A DNA stretch of 34,992 nt from Candidatus Rokuibacteriota bacterium (GTDB taxonomy: Bacteria; Methylomirabilota; Methylomirabilia; Rokubacteriales; CSP1-6), in NCBI GenBank assembly GCA_023249095.1, contig JAHFDK010000033.1, positions 1 to 34,992 of the forward strand, read 5' to 3'. The notes below the pieces were generated by a model, which did no database searches, was not told the origin of the DNA, and saw only the letters and a program-made list of their open reading frames with translations. Below, piece after piece: positions 6,670-13,138 of this stretch; position 1 is the stretch's first letter, and each line of letters begins with the position of its first letter. The translations under genes were made by a program, and so were the position numbers.

Positions 6670-7173
6670 GGAACCGGCGGTATCGGGGTCGGCCGGCCGT
6701 GACGGCTGTAGGTTCGATCGACATACGTTCGAATCGCGCGAAGCGGCTTCCCCTCGTCGAGCATGCGCATCACGTCCCGCGTGATGCCGATGCAGATCCC
6801 TCAGCCAAGGCTCATCCGATCGAACTCGAGCCTTTGCGGGCCCGAGGAATCCTTGAAGGTAGCAGGACGCGTTGCTCACGTGTCCCTCGGCACCGCAACC
6901 GCAGAAGCACGGGATGTACCGGAGCGTGTCCCGGTTGGCGACAGCGAACCGGTACGCCTCACGGATTTCGGGGCTCGCTCGCTGGATGTCGGGGGGCAAC
7001 GCGGATTCCGGCGCTAGCGCATAAGCACGCCGAGCCTCGACGCCGACGCCGCCCCAGAAGTAGGACCCGAGCGCGGCGGCCCCGGCTGCGGCCGCACCCC
7101 CTGGCAAGCACCCGCCAGCGACTCAGGAGGCGGCCCCGCCTGGAGAACGCTCACGATTCGACCGTCTTGCCAT
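6666..7173 (-). CDS. PCYCGC-motif family protein; candidate selenoprotein with in-frame UGA, frame-disturbed
   Basis: Frame 1 carries SPEIREAYRFAVANRDTLRY, IPCFCGCGAEGHVSNASCY: the hallmark of the PCYCGC family (PF13798), secreted or membrane-anchored Cys-rich proteins of unknown role. Near 6856 the continuation moves to the next frame (FKDSSGPQRLEFDRMSLG), then meets TGA at 6801-6803, then GICIGITRDVMRMLDEGKPL, RAIRTYVDRTYSRHG, ending at TGA 6666-6668. The family has a C-x-x-C at this place, so the UGA replaces the first Cys and makes U-G-I-C. A SECIS-like hairpin follows (6761-6793). The final TGA overlaps the next ATG (ATGA), which supports the post-UGA frame. The N terminus is also disturbed: ATG 7173 with AGGAG starts MARRSNRERSPGGAA, then a stop at 7123; a second frame (RLLSRWRVLA) and the main frame (GGAAAAGAAALGSYF) look like its signal-peptide continuation. 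Net length is not a multiple of three, so indels (real or error) are present. Confidence 0.6.
6761..6793 (-). promoter_or_regulatory. Bacterial SECIS-like hairpin directly after the in-frame UGA
   Basis: On the minus strand the order is UGA (6803-6801), seven bases, GCAT, CG, GCATCACG, loop CGGGA, CGTGATGC, GC, ATGC. The inner stem is 8 bp and perfect (6780-6787 with 6767-6774); an outer 4-bp stem is separated by a symmetric 2x2 internal loop. There are 21 bases between the UGA and the apical loop, and the loop has G at position 2. The bSECISearch description of bacterial SECIS elements asks for a loop roughly 16-37 bases after the UGA with a G among its first two bases, so both criteria are met. 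Confidence 0.5.
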
Positions 7174-7232
7174 CTCTTCTCTGCTCCTTTCGCAGCCGAT
7201 ACCACCGCGGACGTGCTGTCGGCGCCTTCGCG

Positions 7233-7642
7233 TCACTCGATCCCGTTGGCCTTCTGCAACTCTCGTACGTAGCGAGTGATGTTTGCCAGCTCCGTGGGCG
7301 TCACCTCCGGCTGCGGCGGCATGTCTCGAATGACCAGTGGTGTGCGCGAACTCCGTGCCAGACGGCGAGATCAAAGGCGCTGTCCGCGTGAAGCCCGGGA
7401 TGGTACACGCGATGCACGAGCGCTGGCCCCTTCGCGCTTCCAGCGGCATGAACGCCATGGCATGCGGAACAGCTCCGGTCAAATGCCACCCGGCCAGACT
7501 GAGCAACGGTCGACAGCTCAGGGACGCGAACCTCAGCGCTTCCCCTGTCTTGCCGGCGCATTGCAAACCACCCGGCACCGAGAGCGAACGCCACAAGGAC
7601 AACGCCCGCAGCTAGTCTCCGCGATGGACTCAGATTTCTCAA
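7233..7642 (-). CDS. Small membrane-anchored c-type cytochrome, frameshifted near its end
   Basis: From TTG 7642 the protein has an N-terminal hydrophobic anchor (LAAGVVLVAFALGAGWFA, residues 10-27) and a haem c site CSACHG (Cys58, Cys61, His62) followed by a GPAL segment. After HHWSF (about 7333) the frame is lost, but the next frame gives DMPPQPEVTPTELANITRYV RELQKANGIE and stops at 7233-7235. That tail supplies the expected Met axial ligand (DMPPQP) and the C-terminal helix of class I cytochrome c. So the full protein is about 136 residues with one indel near 7330. It should carry electrons on the outer face of the cytoplasmic membrane. It is followed after 59 bases by the PCYCGC-family gene on the same strand, suggesting a shared redox function. 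Confidence 0.75.
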
Positions 7643-7895
7643 CGGCAGCGCGTCTCCTCACCGCGCGATTTACACTTCGACATCGAGGTGCACCCGGCTG
7701 ATGAGAATCGTCGATGTGGCCGAAAGCGGTCTGAGGACCGCGCGGTCTCCTTTTCGATCTGTGGCCTCACGAGCTTCCAGCCCGAGCCGATCAGCTTCTT
7801 GATGGAAGATGAATAGGGCCGAACAGGCAAGCCTGCGATCGTGGACTTCCCGCGCGCGACCGCGCATTGAGTCGTGAATGTTCTAGCCGCCTTAG
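7643..7895. other. About 250 bases without a convincing gene
   Basis: Open frames exist on the minus strand (to 7914), but they have no motif I recognise and one runs into the cytochrome gene. A perfect 6-bp hairpin, GCGGTC-TGAG-GACCGC (7726-7741), followed after a few bases by CTCCTTTT, could be a weak terminator on the plus strand. From 7896 onward the DNA matches the rpoA fragment at 3722, so the 3' flank of rpoA begins there. Confidence 0.4.
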
Positions 7896-7925
7896 GGAAA
7901 TCTCGGAGCGACAACTGGGGGCGCG

Positions 7926-8918
7926 CTACGCCTCACGCGCGCGCTCGTATTGAGCGCGCAGCCGCTCGAGCTCCTCGGGATCGAGGCGCATGCCGAGCGA
8001 GAGGCCCATCTCCCCGAGCATCGTCTTGATCTCGTTGAGCGACTTCTTGCCGAAGTTCTTCGTCTTGAGCAGCTCGGCCTCGGTCTTCGGCACGAGATCG
8101 GCGATGGTCCGGATGTTCGCGGCCTTGAAGCAGTTGGACGCGCGGACGGAGAGCTCGAGCTCCTCGACGTTGCGGAAGAGCTTCTCGGTCCGCTCGGTCC
8201 GCGGCCGCGTCTCGGCGCGCTCGGCCGCCGCCTCCTCCGGCGTCGCCTGGGGGAAGTGCGTGAGCAGCTCGAAGTGGTCCTCGAGGATCCGCGATGCCGC
8301 GGCGACCGCCGTGGCCGGCGCGACGCTGCCATCGGTCCACACCTCGAGGACGAGCCGCTCCTTGCCGGCCGCCGCGGGCTCGACGTGGAAGTTCACCCGC
8401 TGGACCGGTGAGAAGTCGGCGTCCAGCAGGATCGCGTGGATGGGCAGCGCCTCGGGCTCGCGCTTCTCGGCGGGCACGTAGCCGCGGCCGCGCTCGACGC
8501 ACACTTCCATCTCGAGCACGCCGGCCTTGTCGAGCGTGGCGAGCGGCACGTCGGGCGTGAGGATCTCGACGTCGGCGTCCTTCTCAAAGTCGCTCGCCTT
8601 GACCGTGCCCGCCCCCTGCGCCTTCAGCCGGAGGATCTTCGGGCGGTTGACGTGCAGCACGAAGACCACCTTCCGGAGGTTCATCATGATGTCGAGCGTG
8701 TCCTCCGTGACCCCGGGCAGGTGCGAGAACTCGTGGAGGACATGCTCGATCTTCCCCCACGTCGGCGCGGCCCCGTGGATGGCCGACAGGAGGGCCCGGC
8801 GGTAGGCGATGCCGACCGTGAGGGCGAACCCGGGCTCGAAGGGCTCCATGACCAGCTTGCCGTAGCTCTTTTCGTGGACGGCCCAGTCGTGCCGCGCGGG
8901 AAGCTGGAGATCCAGCAT
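7926..8918 (-). CDS. rpoA: RNA polymerase alpha subunit, complete copy 1 (solitary, divergent)
   Basis: The 330-residue protein has both alpha domains. The N-terminal domain (1-235) keeps [51 protein letters not shown] and VNFHVEP...LEVWTDGSV. The dimerisation signature normally G-H-T-L-G-N-A-L-R-R is [10 protein letters not shown] here (residues 32-41), keeping only the T, G, A and the Arg pair. The C-terminal domain (246-330) keeps the residues that contact UP-element DNA and activators in E. coli: Arg259, Asn262, Cys263, Lys265, Gly290, Lys292, Ser293 and Glu296. The gene stands alone, not beside rpsD or rplQ. The ATG follows a GGGGGG purine run. It is roughly 80% identical by eye to copy 2 (24564-25559). 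It may be a second alpha or a specialised paralogue. Confidence 0.9.
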   Translation of the reverse strand: MLDLQLPARHDWAVHEKSYGKLVMEPFEPGFALTVGIAYRRALLSAIHGAAPTWGKIEHVLHEFSHLPGVTEDTLDIMMNLRKVVFVLHVNRPKILRLKAQGAGTVKASDFEKDADVEILTPDVPLATLDKAGVLEMEVCVERGRGYVPAEKREPEALPIHAILLDADFSPVQRVNFHVEPAAAGKERLVLEVWTDGSVAPATAVAAASRILEDHFELLTHFPQATPEEAAAERAETRPRTERTEKLFRNVEELELSVRASNCFKAANIRTIADLVPKTEAELLKTKNFGKKSLNEIKTMLGEMGLSLGMRLDPEELERLRAQYERAREA

Positions 8919-9009
8919 GCAGACCCCCCTTCAACACGTAAGAAGAGTGAACGCGACCGTAACAAGCACCGGCACAGGAGCGTTGACTCTGGATGCGATG
9001 TGCGCCCGA

Positions 9010-9723
9010 CTACAACACTGATGCGGTAGTCTTGTCCTCCCCGGCGAACATCATCTCCTGGTCCCACAAGGTGACAGAGATATGCGGGATAGCGTCGGTA
9101 AAAATGTGACGACGCAACGCCGCAGTCAGGGGATAGATGAGCGGCGGGGCGCCCGGCGACACCAGGTCAATCGCGACGGCGGTACGACCCGGGGGCGTCG
9201 GGCTAATCTCGCTCGCGGCGATCTCGAAGACCCCTCCCGGGTACTTCTCCACTCGACATGGCCTCTTGAACGCCCGAGTCCCGCGCAGCGTTTGGAGGCA
9301 GATCGGTGTGGTCACCACTTGCTCGGTGCCGGAGAACGAGGCGTCCGGCTTTTGGCGCTTCTCCGGCGGCAAGAGCGGCTTGTCGAAGGTCTTGAAGTGC
9401 ATCCAGCCAGAAGCATGATGGCTCACGTGCGAGTTATACCCCTTCTCGGCCCTCGCGCCAGTGGGCCCGAAGGCGTGCACGTTTCCCTTCCGGTCCCGCC
9501 TCAACGACATGACGAGCCAGAGGCCTTCATCGTCACGAGCAGCGATCGCGAACCGAGTGTCCTTGGTCATCGTGCCGAGTGTACCATCGGCGTCAGTCGG
9601 CGCCAGTTGAACCACCCCCGCGCGCCGAATCTGACTCCTCAGCGCGAGCGCCTTCGTGAACTCGGCCTTGACCTGCGGCCAGGGCTCCCGCGCTCCCAGC
9701 GTCGAAGCTAACGTCCTTCCCAT
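9010..9723 (-). CDS. Hypothetical protein of 237 residues
   Basis: The sequence is protein-like throughout with strong third-position GC, but I do not recognise a family. It has an N-terminal helix-rich part (EPWPQVKAEFTKALALRSQI), then a beta-rich core: TRFAIAARDDEGLWLVMSLR, NVHAFGPTG, NSHVSHHASGWMHFKTF, VVTTPICLQTLRG, GRTAVAIDLVSPGAPPL. No signal peptide or membrane segment. A His-rich patch (HVSHHASGWMH) might bind metal but could equally be structural. The start at ATG 9723 is supported by codon use and by a TACTAT box ending six bases upstream, as for a leaderless mRNA; ATG 9570 is an alternative giving 186 residues. Its neighbours (rpoA, response regulator) give no clue to function. Confidence 0.6.
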   Translation of the reverse strand: MGRTLASTLGAREPWPQVKAEFTKALALRSQIRRAGVVQLAPTDADGTLGTMTKDTRFAIAARDDEGLWLVMSLRRDRKGNVHAFGPTGARAEKGYNSHVSHHASGWMHFKTFDKPLLPPEKRQKPDASFSGTEQVVTTPICLQTLRGTRAFKRPCRVEKYPGGVFEIAASEISPTPPGRTAVAIDLVSPGAPPLIYPLTAALRRHIFTDAIPHISVTLWDQEMMFAGEDKTTASVL

Positions 9724-9813
9724 CGGCGAATAGTATTGTTGAGACGCTCCAGTTTCTCCGTGATCAGAATGGCCAAGTGTGGTGCGACCGCTATGGTCGG
9801 CGGGCGGATGGGG

Positions 9814-10197
9814 CTAGGCTTGGGCTCCCGACTGCACCGCGAGCATTCGTTGCACCGCCTCCCCCAGGTGGGCGATCGCGAACGGCCTGGGCAGAATGTA
9901 CGGCTGTGCGGTTCGCAGGAAGTCTGCGTACTCGGACATCGCGGCGCTGCCACTGACGAAGAGCAAGCGGCCGAGCGGTCCCGGCCAGCGATTACGGATC
10001 TGCTCATACAGTCCCGCGCCGTCCAGCACGGGCATCTTGAGGTCGCACACGATGAGGTCGCAGGCCGCGCGCTCGAGGAACGCCAGCGCGTCATGCCCGT
10101 TGGCGGCGACGTCGACCGAGTGGCCTACCCTCATCACCACCGCGGCCATCAGCTCGCGGACGGCAGCATCATCGTCGACCACGAGGATGCGCGCCAT
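9814..10197 (-). CDS. Receiver-only response regulator with altered switch lysine
   Basis: The 127 residues form a single CheY-like receiver domain: acidic pocket VVDDD (Asp8-10), phospho-acceptor Asp52 in VCDLKMP, and Ser82 in FVSGSA in the Ser/Thr position. The normally invariant Lys of the K-P-F motif is Arg104 (ILPRPF). No output domain follows, so it would act by protein contact, as in CheY or Spo0F-type relays. No histidine kinase gene lies in the window, so it is an orphan. Loss of the Lys usually weakens signal transmission after phosphorylation, so it may work unphosphorylated or with changed dynamics; this is inference. Confidence 0.85.
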   Translation of the reverse strand: MARILVVDDDAAVRELMAAVVMRVGHSVDVAANGHDALAFLERAACDLIVCDLKMPVLDGAGLYEQIRNRWPGPLGRLLFVSGSAAMSEYADFLRTAQPYILPRPFAIAHLGEAVQRMLAVQSGAQA

Positions 10198-10247
10198 AGC
10201 GTATGAAGCGTCCCCGGCTAAATTAACTACCCGTTGTCAACAGGACT

Positions 10248-10415
10248 CACCGACCGGTAGTGTCTCAAGTTGATTCTGGTGGATCACGTCTGGCCCGGCT
10301 AGCAGTGGGTGAAGGAGACGCTAGAACGGCATGGCCGCAAAACTTTGGAGTCCGAGCTTCCCAGATTTCTGGCGGCTTACCGCTCGGGCTCAAACTGAGA
10401 CACTACCACCGACCG
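10248..10415. mobile_element. 150-bp miniature insertion element with 9-bp target duplication
   Basis: Terminal inverted repeats GTAGTGTCTCAAGTTGA (10257-10273) and TCAAACTGAGACACTAC (10390-10406) match at 15 of 17 positions, the outer 11 perfectly. They are flanked directly by identical 9-bp repeats CACCGACCG at 10248-10256 and 10407-10415, a target-site duplication. Inside, the plus strand can be read as the end of a transposase: VKETLERHGRKTLESELPRF LAAYRSGSN and a stop (about 10310-10399). This suggests an internally deleted insertion sequence that must be moved by a transposase encoded elsewhere. Nine-base duplications are known for several families (for example IS4 and IS5 relatives); the family is not determined here. 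Confidence 0.75.
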
Positions 10416-10425
10416 ACCCGGCGGA

Positions 10426-10743
10426 GTGGGTCGCCGAATCCCCGCAGCCTGCAGCCGGGACCTCAGACCTTCGTCAACTGAGGCCGAGCTCGACGCCCTC
10501 ATCGCTGACTGTCGCCAGCACCTGGCCAAGCCGACGACGGTGCAGACGTCCGTCATCGTGGTGCAGGCCTGGGGGCGCAAGCCGAGCATCACGATTTTCT
10601 CAGACGTTCGGCGACGGGCTGGGCGAAACGGACCCAGTACGTCCGAGAACAAAGGGCGGCTACGCGCCCCTCAAACGGGACGGGGAGGCTTACACTACTG
10701 GGCGAAAGCGGAGCGGCGCTCGCTCCCCCCGATGTTCAACTAA
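10426..10743 (+). CDS. Doubtful open frame of 105 residues
   Basis: From GTG 10426 the middle part reads EAELDALIADCRQHLAKPTTVQ then TSVIVVQAWGRKPSITIFSD, which looks like a helix followed by strands, while both ends are Arg/Ser-rich and unconvincing. There is no ribosome site. It begins 10 bases after the target duplication of the miniature element, so an original start could have been separated by the insertion. It may be a fragment of an older gene. It converges with the M23 peptidase, ending one base before that gene's stop. Confidence 0.25.
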   Translation: MGRRIPAACSRDLRPSSTEAELDALIADCRQHLAKPTTVQTSVIVVQAWGRKPSITIFSDVRRRAGRNGPSTSENKGRLRAPQTGRGGLHYWAKAERRSLPPMFN

Positions 10744-10744
10744 A

Positions 10745-11731
10745 CTAATTCCAGAGGTACGCGCGGGGATTGACGGCCTGACCCTTGACCAGGATCTCGA
10801 AGTGGAGGTGGGCGCCGGTCGAGCGCCCCGTGTTGCCCGACCACCCGACGACGGCGCCACGCTCGAGCCGGTCGCCCGGCTTGACGTTCGTCCGCGAAAG
10901 ATGGCCGTAGAGGCTCTTGATGTCTTGACCGTGGTCGAGGATGACCGTGATGCCGTACTCCTGGTACGTCCCCGCCAAGGTGACAGTCCCACCCGCAGGC
11001 GCGCGCACGGGAGTGCCGTGCTGGGAGCGGATGTCGAGACCGCTGTGGAACTCCGTCCCCTGCGCCCACGGTGACTGCCGCATGCCGAACTCGGAATTGA
11101 CGGCGCCGCGTACGGGCCAGCGCGACGGCAGGGCAGCCAGCGCCTTGCCGGCCCGCGCCACGAGCCGGTCGAGCGCCTTGAGGCTCTCGCCATGCTCCGC
11201 CACGCTCTCCGCGAGGCGCTCGAGCTCGTCCCGCGGAGAGAGCCGGCCGGTCACGCGGTCAGCCCGAAGTGCACCACCGCCGATCGCGCGGTCCCGACCG
11301 CCGGGCTGGAGCTCCGGGCCGAACGGCTCCCAGATCCGCGCGTGGAGGTCGCGCCAGCCTGTCATCTCCTGGCGCAGCTCGACGACGCGACGATTGAAGG
11401 AGTCGATCGTCGTTTGCTGCTCGGCGAGCTGATCTTTAAAGGTCCGAGCCTCGACCGTGAGTTGCCGGAGCTGCACCCAGTCCCCGAGGAGTGCGCCGAA
11501 TGTCGTGACCGCCACCGCGACTCCGGCGAACGCGGCGAGAGCCGCGGGCCGGGGAAAGTTGAAGCGGACCACACGGGTGCCGTCGCCGCGAACGATGAGC
11601 AGGCTGAATTGCTTGCGGCCGGTCCAGCGACCTCGGCCCCTTGGGTGTGCCGTCGGAGGCTGGGCGGGGTCCGTTACCGGCCCAGGTACCGGCCCGGACA
11701 AACTGTCAGAAGACGATTCCTGGTGACCCAC
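10745..11731 (-). CDS. M23-family peptidoglycan endopeptidase, membrane-anchored
   Basis: The 328-residue protein has a Pro-rich cytoplasmic start, one membrane helix (residues 62-83), a coiled-coil region (about 85-130, LRQLTVEARTFKDQLAEQQ) and a C-terminal LytM/M23 domain (about 220-325). The zinc ligands are present: H-x3-D in EFHSGLDIRS, and H-x-H in GAHLHFEI. FGMRQSPWAQGTEFHSGLDI, GYDHGQDIKSLYGHLS-like and VGWSGNTGRSTG are the usual M23 blocks. With complete ligands it should cut peptide cross-links in the periplasm, though many coiled-coil LytM proteins act as activators of amidases when ligands are missing. The start may lie further in; the first 30 residues are unconstrained. Confidence 0.9.
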   Translation of the reverse strand: MGHQESSSDSLSGPVPGPVTDPAQPPTAHPRGRGRWTGRKQFSLLIVRGDGTRVVRFNFPRPAALAAFAGVAVAVTTFGALLGDWVQLRQLTVEARTFKDQLAEQQTTIDSFNRRVVELRQEMTGWRDLHARIWEPFGPELQPGGRDRAIGGGALRADRVTGRLSPRDELERLAESVAEHGESLKALDRLVARAGKALAALPSRWPVRGAVNSEFGMRQSPWAQGTEFHSGLDIRSQHGTPVRAPAGGTVTLAGTYQEYGITVILDHGQDIKSLYGHLSRTNVKPGDRLERGAVVGWSGNTGRSTGAHLHFEILVKGQAVNPRAYLWN

Positions 11732-11887
11732 GAGCCGTAGGAGGGGGCAAGGGACATGCCGGAAGGTCTGCCCTGAACAATCAAGGACTTGGGAGGCGGT
11801 GCTCTGCCATTACGGCAATCTTGCAGGCACTCCGCGTCACTTTGGGTATCGAGGCCGACCTCTAACCCCGCGTGAGATCGTCGTTTC

Positions 11888-11917
11888 TTGACACTTCGCG
11901 TGGGCAGCGGGTATCAT
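11888..11917 (+). promoter_or_regulatory. Sigma-70 type promoter for the aminotransferase-hom-thrC operon
   Basis: A perfect -35 box TTGACA (11888-11893) is followed after 18 bases by TATCAT (11912-11917). Start of transcription would be near 11924, giving a short leader of about 23 bases before ATG 11947, which is preceded by GAGGAG. It is the best-matching promoter in the window. Confidence 0.65.
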
Positions 11918-11946
11918 CGCAAGGCTGGCTCGAAGAGGAGTTCCTC

Positions 11947-13116
11947 ATGGACGAGTTCTATCGAATCAAGCGCCTTCCCCCGTACGTCTTCGCGATCGTC
12001 AATGACCTCAAGAGCAAAGCACGCGCTCGCGGCGAGGACGTCATCGACCTCGGCATGGGCAATCCGGATATGCCCACGCCCAAGCACATCGTCGACAAGC
12101 TCGTCGAGGCCGCGAAGAATCCAAAGAACCACCGGTACTCCGCTTCGCGCGGCATCACCAGGCTCCGCGTCGCGATGGCCAAGTGGTATCGCGACCGCTA
12201 CGCGGTGGATCTCAATCCGGATTCCGAAGTCATCGCCACCATCGGCGCCAAGGAAGGCCTGGCACATCTGGCGCTGGCCGTGCTCCAGCCCGGCGACGGT
12301 GCGCTCGTGCCGAACCCGACGTATCCGATCCACTCCTACTCGGTCGTCATCGCCGACGCCGATCTCCGCTCGGTACCGCTCACGCCCGACGGCGATTTCT
12401 TCGCGCGGCTCGAGGAAACCGCCAAGCTGGCGTGGCCGAAAGCCAAGCTCCTGATTGTCTCGTTCCCGCACAACCCGACGACCATGTGTGTGGACCGCGA
12501 CTTCTTCGTGAAGCTCGTGGACTTCGCGCGCGAACACCGGCTGATGGTCGTCCACGACTTCGCCTACGCCGACTTCACGTTCGACGGCTACACGGCCCCG
12601 TCGTTCCTCGAGGTCCCGGGGGCCAGGGACGTCGGCGTGGAAATCTTCTCGACCTCGAAGTCGTACAACATGGCCGGCTGGCGGCTGGGCTTCGTGTGCG
12701 GCAACGCGCGGATGATCAGCGCGCTGGCGCGCATCAAGTCCTACCTCGACTACGGTGCCTTCCAGCCGATCCAGATCGCCGGCATCGTGGCGCTAGAGGC
12801 CGACCAGAAGTGCGTGGCCGAGATCGTCGACGTTCACCGCAAGCGCCGCGACGTGCTGGTGGATGGGCTCAACAAGCTCGGCTGGAGCGTGTCGAAGCCG
12901 AAGGGCACGATGTTCGTGTGGGCGCCGATCCCCGAAGCCTTCCGCAGTTTGGGCTCGCTCGAGTTCTCCAAGCTGCTCATCCAGGAGGCGAAGGTGGCCG
13001 TGTCGCCGGGTATCGGCTTCGGCGAGTACGGCGAAGGCTACGTCCGCTTCGCGCTCGTCGAGAACGAGCAGCGAATCCGTCAGGCGCTGCGCGGGCTCAA
13101 GCACCTGAGCCGTTGA
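11947..13116 (+). CDS. PLP aminotransferase, AlaC/DapL-like class I/II
   Basis: The 389-residue protein is a fold-type I aminotransferase. It shows [14 protein letters not shown] near the start, HRYSASRGI, the substrate/cofactor Asn in SFPHNPTT (Asn176), [12 protein letters not shown] (Asp204 for the pyridine N) and the PLP lysine in [15 protein letters not shown] (Lys238). This spacing and wording match the AlaC (glutamate-pyruvate) and DapL-like subgroup. A true DapL is present at 23315, so this one more likely makes alanine or supplies an aspartate-family amino donor. ATG 11947 is chosen because GAGGAG lies six bases upstream and the family starts with M-x-E/D-F-x-R-I-x-R-L-P-P-Y; an upstream ATG 11872 would lie before the promoter. 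It leads an operon with hom (22 bases) and thrC, an arrangement also known from other bacteria. Confidence 0.85.
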   Translation: MDEFYRIKRLPPYVFAIVNDLKSKARARGEDVIDLGMGNPDMPTPKHIVDKLVEAAKNPKNHRYSASRGITRLRVAMAKWYRDRYAVDLNPDSEVIATIGAKEGLAHLALAVLQPGDGALVPNPTYPIHSYSVVIADADLRSVPLTPDGDFFARLEETAKLAWPKAKLLIVSFPHNPTTMCVDRDFFVKLVDFAREHRLMVVHDFAYADFTFDGYTAPSFLEVPGARDVGVEIFSTSKSYNMAGWRLGFVCGNARMISALARIKSYLDYGAFQPIQIAGIVALEADQKCVAEIVDVHRKRRDVLVDGLNKLGWSVSKPKGTMFVWAPIPEAFRSLGSLEFSKLLIQEAKVAVSPGIGFGEYGEGYVRFALVENEQRIRQALRGLKHLSR

Positions 13117-13138
13117 CCGGGCCGACGGAGATCCGCCA

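Noticed and set aside
7639..7914. 91-codon minus-strand frame between cytochrome c and rpoA
   Set aside because: Runs into both neighbours' flanks, has no recognisable motif, and competing frames look equally (un)convincing.
11732..11880. Riboswitch (lysine or threonine-responsive leader) before the aminotransferase-hom operon
   Set aside because: The predicted promoter leaves only about 23 bases of leader, and the upstream region has no recognisable L-box or leader-peptide pattern.
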